From contig NW_025335505.1 of NCBI RefSeq assembly GCF_004798865.1, positions 23,415,924 through 23,479,923 of the forward strand: a stretch of DNA of 64,000 bases, in the 5' to 3' direction. Origin of the DNA: Varanus komodoensis (taxonomy: Eukaryota > Chordata > Lepidosauria > Squamata > Varanidae). Below are positions 33,114 through 45,656 of the stretch, one piece after another. The notes under the pieces were generated by a model. That model saw only the letters and a list, made by a program, of their open reading frames with translations, was not told the DNA's origin and did not search any database. Each line of letters starts with the position of its first letter. Within the stretch, counting starts at the first letter, position 1. Made by a program: the position numbers and the translations under genes.

Positions 33114-35275
33114 CTATGTGGGATGCTGACAATATGGTTCCTGCTATTCATGCATTACTTCCTAGCATTTGTATGTATCTCTTTCTAGCTTCCCTTGTAT
33201 AGTTATATCATTCACACAGGAGATGAGTCATTAGCTGAAGTACTGAAGACAATGGCTGTGATTCTTCTCTTCTTACCCCTTGGCTTGGCACCCATGTACA
33301 GTAGCTGAATTGGCAGTAGTGAAATCACTTTGAAATCCACTTCCAGTGGAACTCAGTCCAACTAAAAGTATCCAAGCTAAAAAGCAGGCATTGGCTTGAA
33401 ATGTCTGCCTAACATCCGTGCAAAATATGTTTCAGGATTCTTACAGTACACACAGTTCTGCTGAAGCTTCCTTTCTCTCCTTCTGAAATGACTTTTCTTT
33501 CCCTCAAGTCAAAAGCCTTTTTCAAAGTTTCAAACCATCCTTTTGTCACCATGGTGTGTTGTGCTTGGCAGTTGGTGCTAGCATATGATTCACATTTGGT
33601 AAGTTCAGTGAATGATGTACAACAGCTATATTGTGTATCGAAAATCAACTCTGAGGTTTGCTGTCATTTTGGGTGGGTGGAGTGCGCCTTTCAGATAAGT
33701 GTGGTTTCTAGGCTCATATCGGATACGAGTGATTGAAGAACACGGGGGCAGGGCCATGACTCAGTGGCATTGGCCACATTTCATAACTAGTTTCTTTTCA
33801 AAAGGAAAAAGAAAAAGGGGTTTTTCCCCTCCTATTCTTTGCCCCATCCTGTGTGTAGAGCAAGTTGTGGCAGTATAGGCAGCAACAACAGCTCTGCAAC
33901 AGTGTTAACTTGGGTAGGAATGGACAAGCCTGTCAGTTTTGATTTTTCTCAGTTTCTCATTTCTAAATTTCAGTTTGTTTCATTCCTGCATCAGTTTGAG
34001 AATGTTGTTTTTAGAAGTTGGTATACATTTTTATGAGTAGTTCTTCCAATATACACGGGTTTTTGTATGCAAAATGATCTTGTACATACAACCAATGTTC
34101 TCTAATGCATTTTCATACATCATTTTGCATGAACATACATATTTGTGTGCATATTTTCCTACTGTGCACACTTGATGTGAATTTTGGACTGGAAAACTGG
34201 CAAGAATTCGAACAGTGAGAATTTTGAAGGGGCCTATTTGTTTCAAAGTGTTTCATTAAGCAAATCTGCATTAAAATATGAACTAAATGAATTTTCCTCA
34301 CCTGTTAACTTAGATTGAGAAAGATGTTAGGACTTCTGCAGACTGTTTTAGATATGCTATTTTGCATGTGCCATTTCAGTCCTGAGCACAAAATCCAGGC
34401 ACATAGTATTTTTGTGTCCTTTTTGTTTTAATCCTTGCGAAATAAACCACTGCCGTGCACCCTTCCATATCAGGTACTGATACTGTCAACTATTACATTA
34501 CCCCCTCTAACAGAATTCCGTTGGTGAATACTGGCAGGATCGTAGCTGAATAGCAGCATGTTGGAGTAAGGGCGACAGGATCCATGGCTTACTGAAATAT
34601 AGATACATATTTAAGGGGAGTATGTTGTTATACAAATATAAATACATATTTATATATTACCTCTTTAATAAAGATATAGTAAGGGGGCAACCTACATTGC
34701 GAACCCCAAGCAGGACAGTGAGGACTGTGCATACTCACCAGCCATGGAATGCCAAGCAGGGGGAAAAGAAATATCAAAAGAGTATTTCCGGAATGGAAAT
34801 TCTGGAAGAGGGCATGGCTGGCTGCATCCTAATTGTAACATTCTACTCCATAACATTTTGTTGCACGTCCAACTGGTATGGTCCATTTTCAAATACTGGC
34901 ATCCTTTCTGGGTTTCAGGCAGATTGGCAAATTAGTTGAGGAATGGAAACCCGCAAAATGTCTGAGAGGCTGACCTACTCATAAGAGAGATGGGCCATGT
35001 GATCCACAACGCACAGTGATGGATTCTGCAGTTTCCTTTGCTAGAAGCTTGTGGTAGTTAATCAGCTCATGCGTCTTTCCCCACATAAATCCAGTACAGA
35101 ATGACAGACAGGCACACCAGTATTTCTGGTCGCAAATGACCCACCTGCTCTCCTGTGGGCTGCAGACGAACCTTGCGGTCTGTCTTCTGACAGACTTTAA
35201 CTTCCTGTGCTGTACACCTGAAAAAGATTTTGCCTTGCCATGTCACCAGTGGAAATAACTCAGTTCAAGGAGAAA
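33114..35275. other. unique non-coding DNA
   Basis: No coding exon or repeat family is supported. The open frame at 34622-34939 has no family match that I recognise. Confidence 0.4.
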
Positions 35276-35283
35276 TGGGAATG

Positions 35284-35402
35284 AATTGAGAGAGGGGCAA
35301 CAAAGATGACCAGGGGACTAGAGACAAGTGCTATGCAGAAAGAGAAGACTGAGGAGTTTTTTTAGAGCGCTATGGTCAAAGCAACCATTACAAGTTAGGC
35401 AA
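35284..35402 (+). mobile_element. CR1 LINE fragment
   Basis: GAGAGAGGGGCAACAAAGAT, GACCAGGGGACTAGAGACAA and AGAAGACTGAGGAG match the CR1 RATKMTRGLE...KRRLR coding region and the copy at 15545. Confidence 0.65.
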
Positions 35403-36860
35403 AGGACACTGCCTGCAGGATCCAGTCATGGCACACTTCCCATTGTTCATTTGGAGTGATGCCGAGCCTGTTTCCCCTCATAGGTGACTCCGTGCTCTCA
35501 CACCTTGCGGTGGGCAGAGACCCATTTTTTTTCTTGAGGGTTGCATTGGCTCATGAGCAAGGCAGAGGTGACCAAGACTGGAGCAAAAGTAGGTGGGCCC
35601 ACTCTTCTCTGCCCAACTATATGCATCCCCATCCTCATAGCACATGTACACACGTCCTCATTTGTATACTCTGTCCGTCCATCTGCCGGCCATCTGCCCT
35701 CCCTCCCCAGCTCCCTCCTGTCTCTTCCCCATCTCACCCCATCCTCCATAGCATTTAGGCTTCGAAAAAGCTCCCAAGAACACCACTGGGAGCTTTTAAA
35801 GAGCCTGTTTGTCACATGGGAGGATTCATACGAATGAGAGTGAGGAGCATTGCTGTATGTAGGGGAGCAATAGCAGAGACGGGCAGCTTTGGATCTCTGA
35901 CTGGAATTGTGCAAGAGGAAATCTTGTCTTTTGTATGAAGTAATAACATGCAGTATTTAATTATGATCTCCTTTATTGTGTAAATTGCTCAGAAATTTCT
36001 CCTGATGATAATTTCATTAAATAGATATACGACATTGATCCTTTGCACAATGCTTCCCCTTTCATTTCCCTATGCCAATTTCCCCCCACACCCATTTTTT
36101 TCGTACAGGAAAGCTACTGGGTTACGAAAAAAGATCCAGGATGCTTTCAGCTCACAGACTTCTGCCTCAAAAATACCAGTTTTGCATGAATAGGACAATG
36201 CTGTAATCTAGTGTGTGTGATAGATGCAACCCTTGGGGTGTACAAAGAAGGATAAACACATTCCCAGACTATTCCACAAGTGCTCTTGAACTCCTTATTA
36301 GAAAACAAGTGCAGCTCTTTCAGTTGGACATCCTTCAGAAAGTGAACACACATGCTTTGCTGAACGTCTTGGCATTCCAGTCCTGATTTGTTGCACATGC
36401 AATTGGCAAATGCCCATGTTAATTTCTGAATATATGGACATTTCTGCAGGTATGGTAGTGTTGTGTTGTGCTGGAAACTATCCCAATCTGAAGAGGAATG
36501 AGGCCAGTTTGCTCTGATTTACGGGGTGATTGCCAAAGTATATGGATGGGCGGGTGTGTATGTGCAAATGCAACGTTGCAATTATTGCCTGTGAGTAGAT
36601 GTCCCCTGGTGGAAAGCATGATGTGTGAGGGGTTTTGTTCTTTGATTAAGTATTGTTTGCAGAAATGCAAATTAGGTTGTACTAGATACTTTGCCCCTAT
36701 ATTATTCTCATTAGGATATAACACTCTCATACTGTAGTGCATGTTATTGTCTCCCCGCTTTTTTGCAATGGGTATATTTTATCTGTTTTGTTCTCAGTTG
36801 TGTTGATCAGCATCATTTACTGTACATGTCAAAAGCTATGATGGAGAAGTATAACATTTG
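35403..36860. other. non-coding DNA
   Basis: Unique sequence. The 138-residue minus-strand frame at 35498-35914 has no recognised domain or splice context and is judged a chance frame. Confidence 0.4.
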
Positions 36861-36867
36861 AAAGAAC

Positions 36868-36912
36868 TGATAAGAAAATGGCGGGATGTAAATCTAATAA
36901 ATAAATAAACTT
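36868..36912 (+). mobile_element. SINE or LINE tail remnant
   Basis: The sequence AAATGGCGGGATGTAAATCT then AATAAATAAATAAAC is the usual terminal part of Sauria SINEs and L2 elements. No body is recognisable upstream. Confidence 0.35.
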
Positions 36913-39360
36913 TAAATAGGAATGTTCTAGGTCGCAAGTTCTGCTGCATCCTATGCAGTGGTTGGGGGAAAGGGGCAGGGGCAGGGAGAGGAGTATAACC
37001 ATCTAGTTGGGATCCTGGAAAGTTGCATTTGACCCTTCAGCTTGAAAAAGTGGGTACCTGCTCTAGGCATGTATGTTGGGGAGCAATTACTAATCCCATT
37101 TTCCTGTCATGTGAAGCAGGGGTGAAAACCCAAAGTGCATAATTTACATGTACAATTTGCATTTAGTTCCCACCAGAAAGTACTTTCTCTGTAACTGGTG
37201 AAATAGCTTTGAATGTCCCAAAGTTGTTTGTGCTTTATTCCTGTTTCCTCATTTCCCACTCATCTTCACTATGAGTGTGACCTGTGAAATGTAAACAGGA
37301 TGGCAGCTATTCAGGTCATTTTTGGGTAAGGAAAGGGGGCAGTAAAGTCAAGTCGTTCTGATAAAGTCAAACAGATTTTGTTTTGAATGGGTTTATCCCT
37401 AGCTTCTCAAGGAAGCCAGAAGCTAGTGTTTGCTAGTCTTGTAATGTTGAATAACACAGTGCCTTCCTTAAGAAAAGTCAGATGTTCGTTCGTTGTAAAT
37501 GTAGCAAAGTGCTTTGTATTACAGACTTCTGATTCCTGGAGAGAACATAATAAATTATTTTCCATCCTTGACGCACAAATGTTTTCCTTCTTGGCAGATT
37601 TTTATTATTATTTTAAGAAAAGGGGAAAATAAAATATGTAAATAGCAGTATGTTAATATACTAAAACAAATATGTGAAAACTTTTTCTCACAGTCTGCTT
37701 CTAGAAATACTGCCCGGTTTTCCCCAAGAAAGAGTAAGAAATTCCGAGCTTCCAGAAGGTCAAAAACTACTTTACTGTTTGTATCAGACACCCTTCATCA
37801 TTTTCCCAAAAGAATAACTTCTCGATCGGTCTCAGCTGTCCATGCCTGCTAATGTCTCATCTCTGGCAACTGGAGGCTGACACGCAGGACGGGAGATCTA
37901 AGCAGATGTTTAGAAGCAGAAATCTCAGCAGTGCCTTGCGTGCAAACCTTTCGCCTGGTTCATTTTACTACATTGCACTGCAGGGAAATTGGGGCTTTTG
38001 CCGAAATGATACAAAGGCACAGTGTATCACAGAGAACTTAACAGACTCATCTTGCCCTGGACCAAGATTGTGGTAAGGCAGAGTCAGTCAAATTGGAGCA
38101 AACTTACAAACTTTGGGAGATAGGTTTCTTTTTCTTTTTTTACCTCCTCCTTTCTCTCCTTTCTTTCTTTTCTTTGGTTGTTTTCCCAGAGAAGTATTTT
38201 TATTCATTGGAGTCAGTCATATAGACAAGAGACAAGAAGCAGCTGGCAGATGACATTCTGAGAGACAGAGAAGGAAGCTAAATTCTTCCTTTTTAAATGA
38301 ATGGATGAATGAATAAATATGCCTATGTCTGAATCCAGAGCAAAATGCAGACAGCAGGACTATGTGTCTTCAGGGCAAGCAAGTCACCTAAGAACTGCTT
38401 GGTACAAGTAATGGCAATATTTGTACCCTGGGTCAGCAGCCAAGTATAACTCTAAATATCACAAGCTATTTTATTGTATGTATGCAAGATGAGTAATCCT
38501 CAAATATCTACCCCTCCAATAATGATGCAAAGTGAAAACTGAGAAACCCAAAGGATGTTTTCAAAGTGTGATGCTTTGGGTTGCCTTTCGATAGGGGATG
38601 TTTCATAGCAGATTCAGAATGCCTTTTAATACAGAATGTGTAAGTTCTTAGTGCAGGATAAGACGTGGGGGACATATTAATTGAATAGACACCCTATTTA
38701 GTGTTGGTTTCAAATTTATTGAAAGAGCTATCAGCGTGATGGGCTGTGAGAGCTGTCAAACTCATCACACTGCTCTGATTTCATGAAGCATCTTCCCACG
38801 CTTTGGCATGAACAACTTAGTCTTAGAAGGACCTTTACATGCTTAGAATTCCCTCGCTGATCTTGTGGTGCTCTTCTTTTGGAAGATACACAGAATACAA
38901 CTTATCCTTCCCCCTTTTTGCTCTTTCATCTTATCAGCTCATGCTTGAAGCCAGCATATCTACACCATGTAATAGACATGCCTACACCACAAACTGGTAT
39001 CCATATCAGCTGAACAGTTGTGCTTTCTTCCAAAGAATCCTGGGCCACATGTGTTGTCATGTGAGGGTGCTGAGAATTTTGGAAGTCATTTTCCCTTCCC
39101 CATCTCCACACATCTGATGGTTTTCTGGGAAGATATAATCATCACTACCCCAGTTTAGGTTAGTGGTGCAATCCCCAATGTTGAAAGCTTCTTTCAAGAT
39201 GTTGCAAGATTTAGAGGAAAATGAGTAATGTCCGGTGTCCGCATATGATCTTCAAATGCAGCTCTTCAGAAGCAGCTCTTCAGAAAATAGCTCAGGTTCT
39301 AATCTGAGATTTACATGCAGATGTGGATAGTATTAGTGTATGTACTGCATAAAAACCTGG
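36913..39360. other. unique non-coding DNA
   Basis: No exon can be defended. A 74-residue open frame ending at 38076 is noted among the rejected items. Confidence 0.4.
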
Positions 39361-39369
39361 AGCTGTGCA

Positions 39370-39485
39370 CAATACTGTATGCATCTGATGAAGTGGGTAT
39401 AGTCCATGCAAGTGTACTGTAGACCACACTTAAATAAATTTGTTATCCTTTAAGGTGTCACAGGACTTTTTGTTTTTGGTTTGCT
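39370..39485 (+). mobile_element. retroelement end fragment with hammerhead-like core
   Basis: CTGATGA at 39385-39391, then GTGG pairing with CCAT (one G-U pair) around a short loop, then GCAA at 39408. The following sequence (TAAATAAATTTGTTATCCTT, TAAGGTGTCACAGGACTTTT) matches the copy at 14590 and a repeat common in reptiles. The proposed origin is a Penelope-like element. Confidence 0.5.
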
Positions 39486-39809
39486 GCAATAGAAGGATGG
39501 GGTATCTTCTAGAAATCACCCCGACAGCCATTTAAGAAGAAACACAATTTCTAGGGCAGCTGTCCAGTTTAGGCTTTTTCCAGATGATGCATTTATCACA
39601 TCATTGCTGTGCTTGTTCACCCTTAGGGATGCTCCCAGTATTTCACTTTTTTAAAAACCAGGGACACTCCTTTAAGAAAAGATGCATTCTACCTTGTGGT
39701 ACACTGTGCTAGTTCCCCTCTGCCTCTTAAGCAAACTCAGAGGCAAGGGGAGAGAAGAGAGTGATAAATCACCCCACTTTCAGAAAAGCTGATAGGGCAC
39801 GTCATTGGA
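39486..39809. other. non-coding DNA, nothing recognised
   Basis: Unique sequence between two repeat fragments. No gene is seen. Confidence 0.4.
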
Positions 39810-39811
39810 CT

Positions 39812-39855
39812 GTCTAAAACCCTGGAGAACCACTACCAGTCAGTGTTGATGGGCC
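39812..39855 (+). mobile_element. tRNA-derived SINE fragment
   Basis: AAAACCCTGGAGAACCACTA, CCAGTCAGTGTTGATGGG matches the middle of the squamate SINE found inverted at 43683. Confidence 0.4.
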
Positions 39856-39865
39856 CTCAGCCCAA

Positions 39866-39970
39866 CTGGGTGCCCTCCAGCTGTGCAGGACTGCAACTCC
39901 CATAATTCCTAGCCAGAATGGGATTATGGGAGTTGCAGGCCAACACATCTGGAGGCTGCCAGGTTGTGGG
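39866..39970. mobile_element. palindromic hAT-like MITE, well preserved
   Basis: The arms GTGCCCTCCAGCTGTGCAGG, ACTGCAACTCCCATAATTCC are complementary to GGATTATGGGAGTTGCAGGC and ATCTGGAGGC. This is the clearest hairpin of the family in the window. Confidence 0.7.
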
Positions 39971-40589
39971 AGGGTGGTTTACATCATTCTGGGTCAATGA
40001 TCTACCCTGGAGTAATCAGGCAGCCTCCTCTTTCCCCTTCATGTCCACATTCCAAATCTCTCTGAAATAGCTTCCTTCTCCACCAAATTGCACCTCCTTG
40101 TTTTTGCACATTTTGATCTCTGCAAGGGAAAGATTACACTGAATGCAGGGATGGGGAACGACACACATTGAGTAGGGAGTAGAAAACTAGAAGCTATGGA
40201 AAGGATAATTCCCCTCCCCTCCCCACCCCCATCCACCCTAGTATAATTTGTCCTAAAGCTGCAGCTTCTTTCATTGTGGTAAATTTACTTGTATTTAAGT
40301 GTGATACCTCCTGTTTTCTAATAATTGGAGAAAGAGCATCAATAGTGTGTAATGGTAGGATGAAGGAGTATGTATGTATTTTCAGAAAGGCCAGGGAGGA
40401 TACTGGCCTTTCGAACGTGGTGATATTCACAGGGTGGTGTCTAAAGGGTAGTCATATTTAGAATTACCCATGGACTTAAGTCCCATTGATTCTCCAACTA
40501 AATCTGGCTCCAATGTTCAGTATTTTCACACAAAGCTCATCGGGAACATACTCAGAATTGTCATGTATTTGTTCATCCATTCTTTCTTT
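39971..40589. other. non-coding DNA, nothing recognised
   Basis: Unique sequence. No gene or repeat family is seen. Confidence 0.4.
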
Positions 40590-41046
40590 GTTGCTGTCTA
40601 AGCAACAATTGCTGAATCTAAAGCTTTCAGAAAAAGATAACACTATTTAATTTTTGTGTGAAAATTTTATATGTAATTGAGAGTACACATAAATGCTAAT
40701 TAAACAAACTTAAAATAAGAGCCACCCCTCTTTAACTACCAGCTTAGGTGAAGCAAAGAGTGATTAAAGTCTATGGAGGGGTAACTAATCCAAGGTTAGT
40801 GACCTCATCAAAGATCCCCAACACTAGTATTAGCATTAAGGAGCAAAAGGGCTTGAAAAGGTGAATGCTGTCTTGTATTTGGAGGACCTTGCAATCAACT
40901 TTACTTCAAATGTACTTTAATTACTAATGCACTGGGTCATTGACTTCGACAATGACAACAAGACTATCACTTTTACCTTAATTAGCCTCACTGAGAAATG
41001 TGCTAGCACATTTCAGCTCTTGGTAAATAGAACAGTGTTCTAATTA
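40590..41046. promoter_or_regulatory. candidate conserved non-coding element (TAATTA cluster)
   Basis: TAATTA occurs at 40697, 40918, 40979 and 41041, the palindromic homeodomain core. A perfect 20-bp palindrome centred on GCTAGC lies at 40995-41014. The block is repeat-free and AT-rich without a coding frame. An enhancer role is inferred, not shown. Confidence 0.35.
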
Positions 41047-41097
41047 AAAAAACACACACCACAAAAACTGCACTCACATATGCATGGAAAACTGCAG

Positions 41098-41128
41098 CAG
41101 AGAGAGAGAGAGACGGAGAGAGGGCTCT
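41098..41128. repeat. (AG)n simple repeat
   Basis: An imperfect AG run interrupted by ACGG. Confidence 0.8.
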
Positions 41129-41129
41129 G

Positions 41130-43680
41130 AAGTTCACACACTAATTCTCCATAAAATATATAGCGAACTCTCTCAAGTATTGTAAGGAAAAGCAGTATAA
41201 CAGAAAAGTCAGTTGTTTGGAATTGATGCACTGCCTAGAAAAGAAACTAAGAGGGAAATAATGGCTACTCTACCAGGCCTTGCAAAGAGCAAAGCTTTTC
41301 AAACGCTGTGAATCCACATGCACAGAATGTTGGCAGGATGCTACAAGCTGGTCCTTGCTTTTCTCTCACCCCTCAAGATTTGGAATTTTCAGTTCTATGT
41401 GTTTAGAAGAACTGGCTTGCCAGACTGGAGAAGCTCAGAGTGAATGGCTTTGGAGCCTGAGAATATCCTTAAGCTTGCTTTGAACAATAGTAATGGGCAT
41501 GATAGAAGGATGAGCCTAGACAAATAGAAAGATTGAATTGTGATTGATTAGCCTTTTTCACGGCACAAACATATGATTCTTGCATTTAAGTACTCAATTG
41601 CTAGTCTGAATGGCCCATGCATACCTAAATCAATCCTTTTAGTATTATAATCCTTCTGATTGGCTACACTTCACCCACTCAGTGAGGTTTGTCAAACTTC
41701 TGTGGCTAGCAATTTGGGTGACCTTCAGGGGAGTCTCTTCCAAATTTAGGTTTCTATGGAACTTGGGAGCCGACTGACCACATCCCAAATGCTTTGCAAT
41801 GCATAGAGGTGGCTGGCTGGGCTACCCAGGAACTGACAGACAGCTGGTGTGTCTCATTTGTGAGATGAGTCAGCTAGTGATCCAGAACCCGCCTTCCATG
41901 CTCCTTTCTCCTCCATAGAAAGTCTACTTGCTATTCATGTGATGAAGAACAATGTTTTAGACAAAAGAGCTTCCAGTTTATTATTGTGTTGTCCTGGACG
42001 AAGGATGGATGCTGGGGAAAATGGTAATTTGCAGTGTGAATTCTTCTCTCCCACTGGTATGAGCCATTGCTGATCCCTTCAAATATATCGTGCTTGAAGT
42101 GCAGTGATGTACATTGTGAGCAAAGCACAAACTGCGGCTCCCCCTTTTACCTGTTTTCAGTAGCCAGATAGTCACAGTCTTTCCCTTTTTTCTACATAGA
42201 AAAAGCCCAAACAAGTCAACAACCACAGTCCACTAAAGCATGTGTTGCTGAAAGTAGTCAAGAATTCTAGTTTCTGCATTTACAAAATGAGATCCAAAAC
42301 TGAACTCAGTAATTCTAGGACAGTTGCATTCTTCAATTTTTGTCTTCTAAGCCAAATTCAAGAATTCCTGTACCTCTTCATTAGAACACAGCCCCCCACC
42401 CCCGCTTCTTCAGTCAGAGCTGTTCCTGGTTTAATAGTGTTGGCACAGTTGAAAACCAGCGCTTGCTTCACAAACAGCTCCATTCTGCAAAGGGGAATCA
42501 TCAGGCTATGTAAGGCTATTTTAATGGAGACATTGTGGGAAGTTGTTTTCCTGTTATAACCTAGCAAAAGTTTGCATTCTCCCACCAAATCTCATTGCAG
42601 AATTTTAGGAAGTACTCAGCTAGCATGCTATATTTGTGTTAGGAAGGGAGAGTCAGAAATCCAAAAGGGACAGAAATGTAGGAGGGTGGAGGATAAAGGG
42701 GAAGAGATATCTCAAACAAGCAAGTTAGACGTTTTGATTCAATATTCTGATATTCTTATCACGGTTTTCCAGAGTGTAGCACAAATGCAAAGTGCAAAGA
42801 ATGAGGAGAAAGCGAAAAACATGTATCTGCTTCTTTCTAGCTGCACAATGAACCTCCCCGCTACCCACCCTCCAATATTTTCACTGTTGCAATGTGAATA
42901 AGGATCTAAGGAAAATTATTGACAAATATATAGCAGGGCTTCAGCAGTAGAAGTTATTTAATGTTTAAACACGCACATGTGCACACACATTCCCCTCAGT
43001 TTTAATTTACTGAACTAAAGCCAGATTTACTCAACATAGTACACTTCAAGGTTAACGATCATTTGCTGTTACTTATGTAACCTATTGTACGATTATGTAA
43101 ATTTCAGGAACAGAACACCATTGGAGTGTCTTAATTACGGGCAGAGAGAAAGAGAGAGAACAATTTAAATATGAATACGTGAATTGTTGCTGGTGTTTCC
43201 TGCTCACTATTTCCTAGGCTTTAAAGCTCAGTAGCAAACTAGTTGTCCGTTTTGTTCCCTCTCAGCCTTTCCCTATGAAAATACATGACATGAGAAGTAG
43301 AGTGCTTTTGTTAGATTGGTAGAAGAATTAGTCCCAAACTAGAGGAATATTCAATATGTCAGATGAAACAAAATGGGCTAATAGAAGAAAGAAACAACCT
43401 GCTCCACTCCTACAGTAGAATTTCTGTCCTTCCTTCATCAGGTTCCATCAGACTAGTATTAATTTTATGTTTTCAGGCCAGTCAGTTTGGAGGGTTTTTT
43501 GACAAGGCTGCTATAGGATTCAGCCTCAGCCCCTGCAGCTCCTCTCATTGCCCCAGTCTGCAATATGAAAACAGCAATACTGGTCTATCATGCAGGGAGT
43601 TTGTAAAGGGGACTGAAATTTAAAAGAATGCATGGGAAGTGCTTTGAACATGCCCAGAAATGCTAAATAAGTGTTGCCAT
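41130..43680. other. unique non-coding DNA
   Basis: No gene or repeat family is recognised. 42985-43200 is AT-rich and repeat-free and could include conserved non-coding DNA. Confidence 0.35.
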
Positions 43681-43682
43681 CA

Positions 43683-43862
43683 TTGGAACATGGAAACAGC
43701 CTTATGGTGAGTCAGCCTAGTGGTCCATCTGGGCAATATTGTTGACATTAACTGATAATGACCCTTTTGGGTTTTGGGTAGGGGTCTCTCCTAGCCCTGC
43801 CTGGAGAAGGCAAGGATTGAACTCAGCTACACCCAGTCTCCCATCATCCTAATCAATTGTGT
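43683..43862 (-). mobile_element. tRNA-derived squamate SINE, near full length
   Basis: The plus strand reads CTTATGGTGAGTCAGCCTAG, TGGTCCATCTGGGCAATATT, then TCCTAGCCCTGCCTGGAGAA and GGATTGAACTCAG, the complement of a B box. This is the full order of the family also seen at 5625 and 55815. Confidence 0.65.
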
Positions 43863-45485
43863 GCTTGGATTGTCAGGATCTCACCCCATTTTGTTTCCAA
43901 AGAGCCATTTAAAACAAGCTGTAAACCCTGCTAAAGAAAATTGCAGAAACAAGAAGGGAAATGGGGTGTTGTTTTATTATAATTTCGATCCATATCTTTA
44001 TATCCCTTGCTGTGCTTTCTGATAATTTAGAATTCCCCCCACCCTACAGTGGTTTGCAAGTTGCTTGTGGGGGGACGAATGAAAAAACCCTGTCTGTTCT
44101 TAATCGTGCAGATCAACAAGGGAAGGCCTGTGTGCTAATGAAAGCCATGCCTCTGTCCCGCGCCCAGAGAGCTCACGGCAGTTCCCAGTGTGTGCTCAGG
44201 AGCCCGTGAGAGAAAATCGCGTCCTTCAGTGATGTGGCTGCCGCAGTCTCCCAGGAGCAAGGCGTTCACTATTCACTCCGTGCCTGCCTCATCCTTTCCA
44301 ACATGTTCCCACTGATACATTAAAGGAATTAATTGCTCATAATGATCTCACCATCTGTTAACAGAGGTTCCATACCTACAGGCTGGTGGCATTTGGTGGT
44401 CCCATTCAGCCCTCAATAGGCAATGCTGAGGGAACACTTTCCCACATGGCCTTCCATTGCGGCCTGAAAAGGGGAGGAGAACGGAGTGCTGGCCATCTGC
44501 TCCTCGTCTTTCTGTGAGAGACCTTGATGCAGTCCAGCACAGCTCTGATCTGACTCCAATCTGATTGGAATGTGGCTGATCCGAGAGGCTCTCAAAGCTG
44601 TGAAACTGAGTCAAAAGGAGATTCCCCATTGTCCGGGGCAGGCTGAAAGAAAATGATCACTTTAAAATTCATAACTCCCAGGTGCCTGCCATCTATTCAT
44701 TGTAGGCTTGTGGTGGGGAGGGGGGGGGAAGAAACTCTCTGAACTTCTCTTCATTAAAAGAAGAGGGGGGGCAAGGAGGGAGTTAGATGATAAAGGAGGG
44801 AGAGAAAAGGAAGTCGTTTGTGGGAATGTGCAGAGGATTTCAGGCTAAACAAATGAGGAATTTGGATTTTCTTTTTTTTTAGAGAGAGAGAAAGAGAGGG
44901 AAGGAAAGGGATGCATTTGTAAAAGCAACGCCTCTGTATTGGAGGCCCTTCAAAGCAATGTCTCTGTATTGGAGGCCCTTCGGTGGGGCACTGAAGCAAA
45001 ATAAAGCACATCTTTCTTCTTATCCCTGGAATTTTCCCACCTTAAAAACAAAACAAAACAATGAATAGGAATCACACATGTTCTCACTTTTCAGGGATGG
45101 ACAAACCCATTCTCTTCTTTTCTGTGCTCTCTATTTTTTCTTGAAACTAATTCTTATGCCTCCTTAAAAGAAGGCCTAAACCCAGAGGTATACAACCTCA
45201 TTCTGCTATGTAGGTGGAGTGTTGCAAATTTTAGTACACTGGAATAGAAAGTGGGAGAGACCCAAAATTCCTGCCCTCCAAATTAACAACTCTGCACCAG
45301 ATGCCACCATTCCTATTTATTTGTTTTAAACTATTTTAAAGTGGCATTTAAGGATGGAATCTTGCCCTGGCTGCTGAGGACCACTGATATGCCTTCTTTC
45401 TTTCATTGTTGCAGGCAGGACTGCTGGAATTTGTTACAAGCACTGGGGGCATGTACCACTGATGCCTGCTCATTCTTTCACTTAC
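43863..45485. other. non-coding DNA with purine-rich tracts
   Basis: Contains G-rich runs (44715-44772) and AG-rich runs (44880-44915). A 29-bp direct duplication (GCCTCTGTATTGGAGGCCCT / GTCTCTGTATTGGAGGCCCT) lies at 44928-44985. 44300-44640 is repeat-free with a few CpG and could be conserved. No gene. Confidence 0.4.
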
Positions 45486-45487
45486 TT

Positions 45488-45656
45488 GAGCCATCTATCA
45501 GAGAATCATACAGTTGGAAGGGGTCTAGAAGGCCATCTGGTCCAATCCTCTGCTCAGTGCAGGACGCAGGTCTCCCATCCAGTTCAAACCTAGCCTGATC
45601 CTGCTTAGTTTGCAAGATTAGGCAGGATCAGGCACTTCAGGCTATATGGAAGCTAG
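45488..45656 (-). mobile_element. 5S rRNA-derived SINE with CR1-type tail
   Basis: The plus strand 45570-45656 (GGTCTCCCATCCAGTTCAAA, CCTAGCCTGATCCTGCTTAG, TTTGCAAGATTAGGCAGGAT) is the complement of 5S rRNA. Read on the minus strand it runs straight into CCTGCACTGAGCAGAGGATT, GGACCAGATGGCCTTCTAGA, CCCCTTCCAACTGTATGATT, the CR1 3' end. Head and tail have the same orientation. Confidence 0.65.

Noticed and set aside
37852-38076. Open frame of 74 residues with several cysteines, followed by a GTAAGG donor-like site
   Set aside because: There is no recognised family and the upstream acceptor is weak. The frame stops exactly at the donor-like site. It could be conserved non-coding DNA, and there is not enough evidence for an exon.
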